The notes below the pieces were generated by a model. That model saw only the letters and a list, made by a program, of their open reading frames with translations, was not told the origin of the DNA and did no database searches. From contig NZ_AP022563.1 in the NCBI RefSeq assembly GCF_010726645.1, forward strand, positions 434,001 to 498,000: DNA of 64,000 nucleotides, read 5' to 3'. Each line of letters begins with the position of its first letter. Within the stretch, counting starts at the first letter, position 1. Both the position numbers and the translations under genes were made by a program. Positions 40,292 through 48,738 of this stretch are shown one piece after another. This stretch comes from Mycolicibacterium duvalii. GTDB taxonomy: Bacteria; Actinomycetota; Actinomycetes; Mycobacteriales; Mycobacteriaceae.

Positions 40292-41260
40292 CTACCGGGT
40301 GAGGTCGATGACGATCTTGCCGATCGCCCGACCGTCGGCGACGTGGGTCAGCGCCGCGGCCGTCTTCTCGAGCGGATAGACCGCGCCGATGTGCGGGCGG
40401 ATGCGTCCGTGCGCCAGCAGTTCGCGTAATTCGCCCTCGTTGCGCGAGAACTCTTCGGAAGCGATGTCGCCGAACTGAAATCCGAGCACGTGGACGCCCT
40501 TGACCAGGACCAGGTTCAGCGGGATCGCCGGAATCGCACCGGACGCGAACCCGACGGTGACGAACCGGCCACCCCGCCGCAGGGACCGTAACGCCGGTTC
40601 GGACAGCGCGCCCCCGACCGGGTCGACGACAGCGGCTGCGCCACCGGGCACCGCTGTCTTGAGCGCACTGCGCAGATCACCGTCGCGGTGGTTCACGAGG
40701 TGTGTGGCCCCGTAACGTCCTGCTGCATCGAGCTTTTGCGACGATGACGCCACCGCGGTGACGGTCGCGCCGAGCAACGCGGCCAACGCGACCGTGGCCA
40801 AGCCCACCCCGCCTCCGGCGCCGAGCACCACGACGTCGTCGCCGGACCGCACCCGGGCCACCGACCGCAGCGTGTGATAGGCGGTGCGGTAGGCGACTCC
40901 GAACGCGGCCGCGGTGAGATCGTCGATCCCGTCGGCAATGCGGGCCAGCCCGCCGACGGGGACGACGATTTCCTCGGCGAACGCGCCGTGCAACCCCGCC
41001 CCGGTGACCCGATCACCGACAGCCACCCCGGTCGCATCCGGTGCCACCTCGACGATCTCGCCGGCGAACTCGCTGCCGGGGATGAACGGTGGTGGCACGC
41101 TGATCTGGTACTTGTCGGCGATCAGCAGGACGTCGGGGAAATTCACCGCGGCGGCGCTCACCCGGATCCGGACCTGGCCGGCGGCGATCACCGGCTCCGG
41201 GTACTCGCCGACCCGGACGACATCAGGAGCTCCGTAGGCTGGGCAGATCGCCGCGCGCAT
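40292..41260 (-). CDS. NADPH:quinone oxidoreductase/zinc-independent MDR family
   Basis: A 322-residue medium-chain dehydrogenase/reductase of the quinone oxidoreductase group. RISVSAAAVNFPDVLLIADKYQ at the substrate side, GSEFAGEIVEV, GDRVTG, then the nucleotide motif VVLGAGGGVGLATVALAALLGA. The Cys/His ligands of zinc alcohol dehydrogenases are absent, as expected for QOR. It could reduce an enoyl or quinone double bond with NADPH. ATG 41260 overlaps the kinase-fold gene stop, so it is the last gene of a TetR-ACAD-kinase-QOR operon. Convergent with the unknown gene ending at 40275. Confidence 0.92.
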   Translation of the reverse strand: MRAAICPAYGAPDVVRVGEYPEPVIAAGQVRIRVSAAAVNFPDVLLIADKYQISVPPPFIPGSEFAGEIVEVAPDATGVAVGDRVTGAGLHGAFAEEIVVPVGGLARIADGIDDLTAAAFGVAYRTAYHTLRSVARVRSGDDVVVLGAGGGVGLATVALAALLGATVTAVASSSQKLDAAGRYGATHLVNHRDGDLRSALKTAVPGGAAAVVDPVGGALSEPALRSLRRGGRFVTVGFASGAIPAIPLNLVLVKGVHVLGFQFGDIASEEFSRNEGELRELLAHGRIRPHIGAVYPLEKTAAALTHVADGRAIGKIVIDLTR

Positions 41261-42285
41261 CAACGGTAGTCGCTGGACTCGGCGAGATCCGCGGCCGAGC
41301 GCATCAACTCGACGATGACGGGGCCGTAGGCGAGCAGCGTCTCGTTGTCGCCGGCACGTTGAAAGCCCTGTTCGAGCACGATCGCCAACTTCCACTTGGC
41401 CAGCACCAGGTAGTAGTCCAGATCGTCGACCTGACGGCCGGACACCGCCGCGTAGTGCGCGACAACCTCGTCGCGCGAGGGCATTCCGCGCATGTCCACG
41501 TAGCCCATCTCGGACTGCGTGGGTGCGGCGGTGTCCTCCGGCCAACTCTGCACCATCCAGCCCAGGTCCAGTTTCGGGTCGCCGACGGTGCCCATCTCCC
41601 AGTCCACGATCGCCGCCAGCCGGGCCGGGGCGCCGTGGTGGTACATCACGTTGGCGAACTGGTAGTCGCCGTGCATCAGGCCGGGGATGAAGTCCAGCGG
41701 CCGGTGGGCGCGCAGCCAGGCGGTGGCGGTGTCGAGGCCGTCGATCTCCCGGCCCTTGATGCGGTCGAAGAACGCCGTCCACCGGTCGACCTGGCGTTCG
41801 TGGAAGCCGTCGGGGCGGCCGAGGTCGTGCAGCCCCCGGGCCTTCCAATCCACCTTCGACAGCAGCGCGATGCCCTCGGCGAGTTGGTAACTCAGCGCCG
41901 GGCGCGCCGACAGATCGCTGTGGAATGGCTCCGGCCACCGGGCGTGCGTGTCCATCGGCGACCAGCCGTCGACGAAACCCATGAGGTAGAACGGCCGACC
42001 GAGGACCGACTCGTCGGCGCACACGCCGATCGCCTCGGTGTGCGGGACCTCGGTGCCGTCGAGCGCGGAGATGATGCGCCACTCACGGAGAATCCCTTTG
42101 TCGCGGTCCGGGGGAGCGTCGGGTGGTGGCATCCGCAGCACGTACCGGTGCTCGCCGCGGCGCAGCTCGTAGATGACGTTCTGGGTGCCGCCGGACAGGA
42201 ACCGGGTCTGCAGTGGCTCACCCGTGCCGGGCAACTCCGCGGAGTCCATCCATGCCGCCAGCCGCTGGGTGTTGAGGTCGCTCAC
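41260..42285 (-). CDS. phosphotransferase family protein (ACAD10/11 kinase-domain/LvaA-like)
   Basis: A 341-residue APH-fold protein. FLSGGTQNVIYEL is the ATP-loop segment, FIPGLMHGDYQFANVMYH the catalytic loop, and AIVDWEMGTVGDPKLDLGWM the Mg-binding segment. The pairing with the ACAD next door (4-base overlap) reproduces, as separate genes, the kinase-plus-dehydrogenase fusion of mammalian ACAD10/ACAD11 and the LvaA/LvaC pair of Pseudomonas, which phosphorylate and dehydrate 4-hydroxyacyl-CoA. A similar role in hydroxyacyl-CoA processing is a good inference. It is not expected to be an antibiotic kinase. Confidence 0.9.
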   Translation of the reverse strand: MSDLNTQRLAAWMDSAELPGTGEPLQTRFLSGGTQNVIYELRRGEHRYVLRMPPPDAPPDRDKGILREWRIISALDGTEVPHTEAIGVCADESVLGRPFYLMGFVDGWSPMDTHARWPEPFHSDLSARPALSYQLAEGIALLSKVDWKARGLHDLGRPDGFHERQVDRWTAFFDRIKGREIDGLDTATAWLRAHRPLDFIPGLMHGDYQFANVMYHHGAPARLAAIVDWEMGTVGDPKLDLGWMVQSWPEDTAAPTQSEMGYVDMRGMPSRDEVVAHYAAVSGRQVDDLDYYLVLAKWKLAIVLEQGFQRAGDNETLLAYGPVIVELMRSAADLAESSDYR

Positions 42286-43592
42286 AGGTTGCCCACTTCA
42301 TGCTCGATGACCGTCCCCAGGTAGTCGGCGTACTTGGCTCTGGCCTTGTCCCGCTTGGCCGGTATCCACTCGCTGGGCCAGGTGTCGGGGTTGGGCTGAT
42401 GGTCGCGCAGCACCTGCTTGGCCACGGTGGTCTTGTGCACCTCGGTCGGGCCGTCGGCCAGCCCCATCACGGCGGCGCCGGTCACCATCCCGAGAAACGG
42501 CATCTCGTTGGAGACACCCAGGGCCCCGTGAATCTGCATGGCCCGCCAGGCGATGTCGTGGAGCACGGTCGGCATCACCACCTTGACCGCGGCGATGTCC
42601 TTGCGCACCTTCTTGTAGTCGTTGTACTTGTCGATTTCCCAAGCGGTGTAGAGCACCATCAGTCGGAACTGCAGCAGCTGCGCGTAGGAATCGGCGATAT
42701 AACCTTGGATGAACTGTTTGTCGGAGAGGCGGCTGCCCTGGGTCTGACGGCTCAGTGCGCGTTCACACATCATGTCGAGCGCCTTCTGGGACAGCCCGAT
42801 CGTGCGCATCGCGTGATGGATGCGACCACCGCCGAGCCGGGTCTGGGCGATCGCGAACGCCTGGCCCTCCCCGCCGAGCAACGCGTCGCCGGGAACCCGC
42901 ACGTTGTCGTAGTGGATCAACGCATGGGAGCCCTCGTCGTCGCGTTCGCCGTGCAGGCCGACATTGCGCACGATGGTGACCCCGGGAGTGTCGGTCGGTA
43001 CCAGGAACATCGACATACCCTGGTATGCGCTGACGTCCGGGTTGGTCACCACCATGACGATCAGAAAGGACGCGGTCTTGGCGTTGGAGGAGAAGAACTT
43101 CCATCCGTTGATCACCCAGCTGTCTCCGTCGCGCACCGCGGTGGTGGTGAACAGGGTGGGATCGGCTCCGGCGTGTGGCTCGGTCATCGAGTAGCACGAG
43201 AACATCTCGCCGTCCAGCAGCGGACGCAGGTAGCGCTGCTTCTGATCTTCTGTGCCGTAGTGCGCGATGATCTCGGCGTTGCCGGTGTCGGGGGCCTGGC
43301 ATCCGAACACGATCGGGGCCCACTGGGAGCGGCCGAGGATCTCGTTGAGCAGAGCCAACTTGAGTTGTCCGTACCCTTGCCCGCCGAGCTCGGGGCCCAG
43401 ATGGGTGGCCCACAGTCCGCGCCGGCGCACCTCGTCTTTGAGCGGGTCGATCACTTTGCGGCGGTTGGCGTCCAGCGGGACGAACTGCTGGTCCGGGAAG
43501 GCCAGGTCGAGCGGCTCGACCTCTTCGCGGACGAATTCGTCAGCCCAGTCGAGCAGCTTCTGGTATTCCGGATCGGTCTCGAAATCCCACAT
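42282..43592 (-). CDS. acyl-CoA dehydrogenase, ACAD10/11-like
   Basis: A 436-residue ACAD. ATG 43592 has GAGGAG upstream; an upstream in-frame start at 43619 looks artefactual. CYSMTEPHAGADPTLFTTTA, VINGWKFFSSNAKTASF and AIAQTRLGGGRIHHAMRTIGLSQKALDMM are the features of the ACAD10/11 clade: the helix-G Glu of ordinary ACADs is replaced (GGGRIHH). The C-terminus GPTEVHKTTVAKQVLRDH is typical. Clade members act on phosphorylated 4-hydroxyacyl-CoA made by the kinase partner encoded next. It follows the TetR gene by 39 bases, so one TetR-controlled unit is likely. Confidence 0.93.
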   Translation of the reverse strand: MWDFETDPEYQKLLDWADEFVREEVEPLDLAFPDQQFVPLDANRRKVIDPLKDEVRRRGLWATHLGPELGGQGYGQLKLALLNEILGRSQWAPIVFGCQAPDTGNAEIIAHYGTEDQKQRYLRPLLDGEMFSCYSMTEPHAGADPTLFTTTAVRDGDSWVINGWKFFSSNAKTASFLIVMVVTNPDVSAYQGMSMFLVPTDTPGVTIVRNVGLHGERDDEGSHALIHYDNVRVPGDALLGGEGQAFAIAQTRLGGGRIHHAMRTIGLSQKALDMMCERALSRQTQGSRLSDKQFIQGYIADSYAQLLQFRLMVLYTAWEIDKYNDYKKVRKDIAAVKVVMPTVLHDIAWRAMQIHGALGVSNEMPFLGMVTGAAVMGLADGPTEVHKTTVAKQVLRDHQPNPDTWPSEWIPAKRDKARAKYADYLGTVIEHEVGNL

Positions 43593-43631
43593 CTGGGGTC
43601 TCCTCTCGGTTCGGGGCACTGGTTGCGGCCG

Positions 43632-44288
43632 TCATCGGCCCGACCTGCAGCTGAAACCGGCGATGAGGGCGCAGATATCGGCGGTGACCACTTCGGCGAA
43701 GGAACGGCCGCCGAAGCTGCCTCCGGCCCAATGGCGCACGCCCTCGCTGACATGCATGCCGGCCAGCCGGGACAGGCGGCCGACGTCGACGTGCGCGCCG
43801 ATCTTCCCGTCGCGTCGGGCCCGTTCGAAAAGCTCGCCGAACATATCGGCCTCGGGATCGTCAGGCGCCTGCCCGGCCATGATGCGGTGCTCGTGCCGGT
43901 AGCCCTCCAAGATCGTCTCGACGATCAGGTCCGGTGGATTACGGGCCATCGAGCGTTCGAGACTGCGCAACGCCTCGCCGATGACCGATTCCACGTCATA
44001 GTCGGTCCGCAACAGCGACTGCACCTTCTGTCGTGCCGCGCGAGTCGACAACAGACCCACCTCGAAAAGGATGTCTTCCTTGGCCGGGAAATAGAAGTAG
44101 AACAGTGCCCGCGACACGCCGGCCGCCCGGCAGATGTCAGCGACGGTGGTCTTCCCGTAGCCGTTGGTGCGCCACAGGGCCATCGCCGCCTGCACGAGGC
44201 TGCGCTTGGTCTCGACCGAGCGGGCCCGCTGGTAGGAAGCTCGACGTTGACCACCGTCAGCGTTGATGACGGCCTTGGCTCTGGGCAC
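43632..44288 (-). CDS. TetR-family transcriptional regulator
   Basis: A 218-residue TetR protein with GTG 44288 start. The HTH is ETKRSLVQAAMALWRTNGYGKTTVADICRAAGVSRALFYFYFPAKEDILFEVG, with FYFYFPAKE closing the recognition element. The C-terminal domain ends in GRSFAEVVTADICALIAGFSCRSGR. First gene of the minus-strand operon with ACAD, kinase-fold and QOR genes; the AT-rich 71-base leader upstream holds a TATATA box and an inverted repeat, consistent with self-repression. Confidence 0.92.
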   Translation of the reverse strand: MPRAKAVINADGGQRRASYQRARSVETKRSLVQAAMALWRTNGYGKTTVADICRAAGVSRALFYFYFPAKEDILFEVGLLSTRAARQKVQSLLRTDYDVESVIGEALRSLERSMARNPPDLIVETILEGYRHEHRIMAGQAPDDPEADMFGELFERARRDGKIGAHVDVGRLSRLAGMHVSEGVRHWAGGSFGGRSFAEVVTADICALIAGFSCRSGR

Positions 44289-44320
44289 ATGTGTACTCTA
44301 ACAACGAAAACCAGGGTCTG

Positions 44321-44345
44321 TATATAGTTGACTTCTGTCTAACTA
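44321..44345 (-). promoter_or_regulatory. TATATA -10 box and inverted repeat upstream of TetR
   Basis: TATATA (44321-44326) reads the same on the minus strand and lies about 33 bases ahead of the GTG start. TAGTT (44325-44329) and AACTA (44341-44345) form 5-bp arms around GACTTCTGTCT, itself carrying GAC/GTC half-sites. The patch is far more AT-rich than its surroundings. Probable promoter/operator; no clear -35. Confidence 0.45.
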
Positions 44346-44359
44346 GCGATCGAACGACG

Positions 44360-45319
44360 TCAGCTGAGCTCGGGGATGAGCGACGCGACGAACACCTGAG
44401 TGCGCTGGCGCGACGCTTGCCGCGCAGCCGCGTCGCGGCCCAACGGCACCACCCGGGCGGCGAGATCCGTGACACCGGCGTCGCGGTAGCGGCGCAGCCT
44501 CGCCGCGACGGTCGCCTCGTCGCCGGCGGCCATCGTGTCGCCGACGTCCTCGGCGTTGCCGTGCTCGAGCAGCCGGACGTAGTTGGGGGAGAAGTCGGCG
44601 TGGCCCAGCACCTCACTGGCGTAGGCCCGGGCATCGTGAACGTCGTTGTCAGCGCAGAGGGCGACCGGGACACCGGCGACGATCCGTACATCGGCGCGGC
44701 CTGCTTCTGCCGCCGCCGCGGCCAGGCGGGGCCCCACGTACTCAGCGATCGCCCGCTCGTCGGCCATCCACAAGATGGTTCCGCCCGAACGGGCGCCGGC
44801 GAGGCGCAGCATCGCCGGCCCGAGAGCGGCCACCAGCACCGGGACATCGAAGGCGTCGGTGACGTCCACCGGACTGTGTACGCGATAGGTGTCGTTGTCG
44901 ACATCCACCGCACCGGGTCCGGCGAACGCGGCAGCGAGTACGTCGAGGTAGTCGCGCATCAACCCGGCCGGCCGGTCATAGTCGAGACCGAGCTGATCGG
45001 CGATGATCCAGTGGTGGGACGGGCCGATGCCCAGCGTGAACCGGCCACCGCACGCGACCTGGGTGGTCAGTGCCTGCTGAGCCATGATCATCGGGTGCCG
45101 GGTCTGGACCGGCACCACGGCCGTGCCGATCTCGATGCGTTCGGTGACGTGCCCGAGCAGGGCGGCTGCCGTCATCGCGTCCAGGTAGCCGGGCACCTGC
45201 GGCACCCAGAACGACGCGAATCCCTGTGCCTCGGCGGTCTTTCCATCCTCGAGCAGCCCGTCCAGCCGGTCCGCCCGAGAGCGTTCCTTGTCCGATCCGA
45301 TCATCAACCCGACACGCAT
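44360..45319 (-). CDS. LLM-class F420-dependent oxidoreductase
   Basis: A 319-residue luciferase-like protein of the F420-dependent group: MRVGLMIGSDKE start, FASFWVPQVPGYLDAMTAAALLG, IEIGTAVVPVQTRHPMIMAQQALTTQ and FTLGIGPSHHWI are conserved. It would use coenzyme F420 made by mycobacteria to reduce or oxidise a substrate carbonyl or double bond. It ends the six-gene operon that begins with the AveC-like gene at 50721 (12 bases to the EthD-like gene). Quite distinct from the FMN-type LLM protein at 362. Confidence 0.92.
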   Translation of the reverse strand: MRVGLMIGSDKERSRADRLDGLLEDGKTAEAQGFASFWVPQVPGYLDAMTAAALLGHVTERIEIGTAVVPVQTRHPMIMAQQALTTQVACGGRFTLGIGPSHHWIIADQLGLDYDRPAGLMRDYLDVLAAAFAGPGAVDVDNDTYRVHSPVDVTDAFDVPVLVAALGPAMLRLAGARSGGTILWMADERAIAEYVGPRLAAAAAEAGRADVRIVAGVPVALCADNDVHDARAYASEVLGHADFSPNYVRLLEHGNAEDVGDTMAAGDEATVAARLRRYRDAGVTDLAARVVPLGRDAAARQASRQRTQVFVASLIPELS

Positions 45320-45331
45320 CGATACCTCCGA

Positions 45332-46075
45332 TCACGGAACATGGCGTTCCCACTCGTACGGGATCACCGGGTGAAACGGTGCGGCGAGCAGCGGGTCGAC
45401 ACCGTCGGCGCCCCAACGCGCATCCAGAGCCGGTGCGATGCGCTCGCCGACACCGACCGGATCGTCGTCGAGGAAGCAGTACGTCAACGTCTGCCCGGCG
45501 GGGGCGCTGGCCAGGCGCTCGGACACCGGTAACGACGTCGCCGTCCAGGCTCCGGCGACACCGTCGACGTCGAGCAACTCCTCGACGGCGGCCGTTCCGT
45601 TCTCGAGGAGCAGGTAGACGCCACGCGCCGGCCACCACGGCAGCACATGGGCACCGACCTTGATGCGGGGCGCGGCAGCCCGCGCCGACACGTCGTAGAC
45701 ACCGCGTTCCACCGGCGGCAGCAGGGGAAGTTTGCGTCCCGCGTCGCCGAGAGCCTTGGACAGCGCCAGGAACGGACCCATTCCTTCGATGCCGGTGAAG
45801 AAATAGGTCATCACGTGGTCGATCGCGTCATACGGTGGGCGGCTCACGGTCCGCGCGGCGCGGCACCGCGGGGTCGACACCAGGCGCAGCGACGCCCGTA
45901 CCGCCGACAGCCGGTGTTGTTCCGGCCGGTGGTCGAGGGTGTGCCAACGCAGGTAGTCCGCGTCGGCGCCGTCTGGGTGGCGTCGGGCCATCGACACGAA
46001 CATCGTGGTGATATCGCCGTCGCCTTCGGCGAGTACTTCGCCGACCTGGTCCGACGGGGTGCCCGGTAGCAGCAT
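45332..46075 (-). CDS. EthD-like / dimeric alpha-beta barrel protein (putative)
   Basis: A 247-residue protein; ATG 46075 with GAGGAGG six bases upstream. The first half carries ITTMFVSMARRHPDGADADYLRWHTLDHRPEQHRL, resembling EthD/Dabb proteins with their HTLDHRPE signature, and DHVMTYFFTG. The second half repeats a strand-helix-strand unit (GVYLLLENGTAAVEELLDVDGVAGAWTAT). I read it as a tandem ferredoxin-like barrel, a fold used by small oxygenases, decarboxylases and EthD accessory proteins of P450 systems. Assignment is tentative and rests on motif likeness only. Confidence 0.7.
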   Translation of the reverse strand: MLLPGTPSDQVGEVLAEGDGDITTMFVSMARRHPDGADADYLRWHTLDHRPEQHRLSAVRASLRLVSTPRCRAARTVSRPPYDAIDHVMTYFFTGIEGMGPFLALSKALGDAGRKLPLLPPVERGVYDVSARAAAPRIKVGAHVLPWWPARGVYLLLENGTAAVEELLDVDGVAGAWTATSLPVSERLASAPAGQTLTYCFLDDDPVGVGERIAPALDARWGADGVDPLLAAPFHPVIPYEWERHVP

Positions 46076-46084
46076 CAAGCCTCC

Positions 46085-46999
46085 TCAAACCGGATCCGTT
46101 GAGTGCAGCTGCAACTCAGGGTGACGCGCGCGAACCATGCGCCGCATCCCCTCGCGCCAATCCACGGTGGTGTGTCCCAGGACCTCGTGCATGTGGGTGA
46201 CGTCGGGCCACAGCGGGGTGTGCGCATGTGCGGTGTACTCGAAAATTGGCCGCACGCCGACGAGTTCGCCAAGGTAGGTGCAGTACTCCTCGGCGCTGAC
46301 CGTCTCACTGCCCGCCCAGTTCACCACCACCGGCGGTATGTCGGCGACCTGCATGGCCCTGATGCCCAGCGCCACGTAGTCATCTTCATAGACCGGGTTG
46401 TAGTTGTTCGGCCGGTCCGGGTGCAGACGAATCGGCCGACGGGCCAGGATCGCGTCGAGCCGGTCGGCAGGGGCGCCGCCCTCCGGACCGTAGGTCGAGC
46501 AGATCCGGATGATCGTCAGGGGTATCCGGTATTGCCGAGCCACCCACTGGCACACCGCTTCCGCGGCCACCTTCGAGAAACTGTAGTTCGCCCGCAGCGG
46601 CACCCCGGGTGGGTCGGATTCGGTCAGCGGCCGATTCCCCTGATATCCGTAAATCGAGCCGGTGGAGCAGAACACAAAACCTTTTGCCGCGCGGCAGTAG
46701 TGCAGCAGGTCACCGCTACGTTGCGCGTTGGTCTCCACGCAGCGTGTCCAGTCGCCGGTACCGGGATCCACCGCGGCGTGGAAGACATACGTGAAATCGT
46801 CGGGCAGCCCGGAGAAGTCACCGGTGCTCAGGTCGAGGGCCACCGGGTTGACGCCCGCTGTATCGAGGCGGTCCCGGTCGGCGGATTCGCGCAGTCGCGC
46901 CGCGCCCCAGACCTCATTGTCCCCGGCCAACCGCCGCGCGATCGGAAAGGCTATCTTGCCGGTGGCGCCGGTGATGAGGATCTTCTCGCCGCTGAGCAT
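46085..46999 (-). CDS. NAD-dependent epimerase/dehydratase family protein
   Basis: A 304-residue extended SDR. KILITGATGKIAFPIARRLAG is the NAD loop, FHAAVDP follows, catalytic residues appear in FCSTGSIYGYQG (Ser/Thr region) and NYSFSKVAAEAVC (Tyr-x3-Lys), and RICSTYGPEGGAP is the family strand-loop. Substrate could be a nucleotide sugar or a hydrophobic hydroxy compound. It lies 32 bases after the VWA gene and 9 bases before the EthD-like gene in the minus-strand operon. Confidence 0.9.
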   Translation of the reverse strand: MLSGEKILITGATGKIAFPIARRLAGDNEVWGAARLRESADRDRLDTAGVNPVALDLSTGDFSGLPDDFTYVFHAAVDPGTGDWTRCVETNAQRSGDLLHYCRAAKGFVFCSTGSIYGYQGNRPLTESDPPGVPLRANYSFSKVAAEAVCQWVARQYRIPLTIIRICSTYGPEGGAPADRLDAILARRPIRLHPDRPNNYNPVYEDDYVALGIRAMQVADIPPVVVNWAGSETVSAEEYCTYLGELVGVRPIFEYTAHAHTPLWPDVTHMHEVLGHTTVDWREGMRRMVRARHPELQLHSTDPV

Positions 47000-47031
47000 C
47001 CCCTCAGTCTTAGCGTACTTGCCGGGATATG

Positions 47032-48738
47032 TCAGGTACTTGAGATCGCGGGGCGGCGCGGGGCCGGACGAGGCGCAGCGAGCTCATGCAGAGCGGTGCG
47101 GAACAGCTCGTCCATGCGCGGCGAGAGCTCGGCCAATGTCGCCGCGGCGGCGTGGCTCGCCGAGCCGAAGACCCGCTGGAGGGCGGCCGGCTCGGTCGTG
47201 CCACCGATCGACAGGCACAGACAACCCACACCGTCGGCACGTAACTCCTCGAGCGCCTTGCGGGCGTCGGCTTCGGCGTATCTGCCCTCGTATCCGTCGT
47301 CGTAGGGAAAGCCGTCGGACAGCACGAGCAGCAGCCGGTGGGGGGTCCCTGCCCGTGCTTTGAGGATCTCACCGGCGCCGCGGATACCGGCCCCCAGCCG
47401 GGTGTAGCCGGACGGATGCAGCTGGGCAAGGCGCGTCCGGCCGGCCGCGCCGAACCGCTCCCCGAACGTCTTGACCACCGGCAGATGCACCGCACGCCGG
47501 CCCTGTGAGCGGAACCCGTACACCGCGACGCGGTCGCCGAGTTCTTCGAGCGTGGCGGCGAGCGTGGCTGCTGCACGGCGTTGGTGCTCGTGCACGGCCA
47601 GTCCGTCACCGTCGGCGTCGGTTCCCGATCCCGAGGCGTCCACCAGGATGAGAACACCGAGATTGCGGGCGAGCTTACGGCGCTCCGTGTACACGTGCTC
47701 CGGCGGTGAATAGCCCGAGCGTAGATCGACGAACATTCCGGTCAGGGCCTCGGTGTCCACGTCGTCACCGTCGGCTCTGGCGCGCAGCACCATCGGGCCG
47801 AGGCCGACCCGAGCCAGGCGGCGCCGCAGCACGGCGTCCCGGACCACACCTGCGACGGCGACGTCCACCGCTGCGGTGACCGGGAAATCGACGACCCGGC
47901 ACCAGTCCTCCCGGTACCGGTCACCGAACACATCCCATTCAGGATGTAGTGCGCCACCGACGGCGATGCCGGCACCCGGGGAGTCGGTGCCGGTGAAACG
48001 GATCGGGGTCGGTACCGGCCGCGCGGTCGCTCCGGCCCGCGACGTCCGCCGCATCGAGCCGACTCCCATCTCGGCCCCGGCACCCTCACTGTCGGATGAA
48101 CGCGAGGTTCCGAACATCTTGCGCAGGAAGTCGCCTGGGCCCTGCATGCCGGCGGGCGCCTCGAAAAGCTTCAGGATCCAGCTCTTCTCGCCCGAACCGT
48201 CGTCGTCCTCGTCTGCTTCCGACGGGCCAGTGTGCTCGACGTTCATCCGGACGTCGGCTTCGGTCGCGCGTGATCCGGGGTCACGCTGAGCTCGAATGAG
48301 TTTCGACGGTCTGATCGTCCCGTACCAGGTTGGCGGCGGCTCGATCTCCGTCCTTTTCGCAGCGAGCTCGAGTGACTCCTCGGAACTGGCCGACCGTGGC
48401 GGAGCGGCGGGCGTGACGACTGCTGCCAACGAAACACGTTGCGCCACTTCGGACAGCACACGGTGCCCTTCCAGCGCCAGATAGCGGCGTGCGAGCGGTG
48501 GGCGCGCCCGCAGTCGCTTGACGTACCGACCGTCGAGGCTTCCGGCGCCGAGAAGTGCACTCTGGACCAGCACTTCGCGACGCTGTACCTGCAGGCCGGC
48601 ACCGGCCGAGACGAAGATGACCTGCCCGTCGGTGTAGGCGGACTCGCCCGCGGGGGCCACCGTGACATCGACGGGCCGACCTGCGAGGAACTGGGCCAGG
48701 AACCGGAAGCGCTGCGGCTCGGGCTTTTCGATGGTCAC
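47032..48738 (-). CDS. VWA-domain protein, NorD/CbbO-like
   Basis: A 568-residue protein with a C-terminal von Willebrand A domain: MIDAS DASGS at residues 367-371 in LGVLILVDASGSGTDADGDG, then HPSGYTRLGAGIRGAGEIL (the Thr of MIDAS) and LLLVLSDGFPYDDGYEG (the Asp). The middle (residues 150-260) is charged and low in complexity. It overlaps the MoxR-type AAA+ gene by four bases, a pair equivalent to NorQ/NorD or CbbQ/CbbO, which insert metal into or reactivate metalloenzymes. The VWA protein would act as the adaptor recognising the target. The target here may be an oxygenase of the cluster (inference). Confidence 0.88.
   Translation of the reverse strand: MTIEKPEPQRFRFLAQFLAGRPVDVTVAPAGESAYTDGQVIFVSAGAGLQVQRREVLVQSALLGAGSLDGRYVKRLRARPPLARRYLALEGHRVLSEVAQRVSLAAVVTPAAPPRSASSEESLELAAKRTEIEPPPTWYGTIRPSKLIRAQRDPGSRATEADVRMNVEHTGPSEADEDDDGSGEKSWILKLFEAPAGMQGPGDFLRKMFGTSRSSDSEGAGAEMGVGSMRRTSRAGATARPVPTPIRFTGTDSPGAGIAVGGALHPEWDVFGDRYREDWCRVVDFPVTAAVDVAVAGVVRDAVLRRRLARVGLGPMVLRARADGDDVDTEALTGMFVDLRSGYSPPEHVYTERRKLARNLGVLILVDASGSGTDADGDGLAVHEHQRRAAATLAATLEELGDRVAVYGFRSQGRRAVHLPVVKTFGERFGAAGRTRLAQLHPSGYTRLGAGIRGAGEILKARAGTPHRLLLVLSDGFPYDDGYEGRYAEADARKALEELRADGVGCLCLSIGGTTEPAALQRVFGSASHAAAATLAELSPRMDELFRTALHELAAPRPAPRRPAISST

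Noticed and set aside
40278..40302. CACCCCGG...CCGGGTG stem as terminator between convergent genes
   Set aside because: Short, bulged and overlapping the QOR stop; not convincing enough to annotate.
42300..44327. 675-residue open frame on the plus strand
   Set aside because: Covers the ACAD and TetR genes on the minus strand, which are unmistakable; its translation shows no motif.
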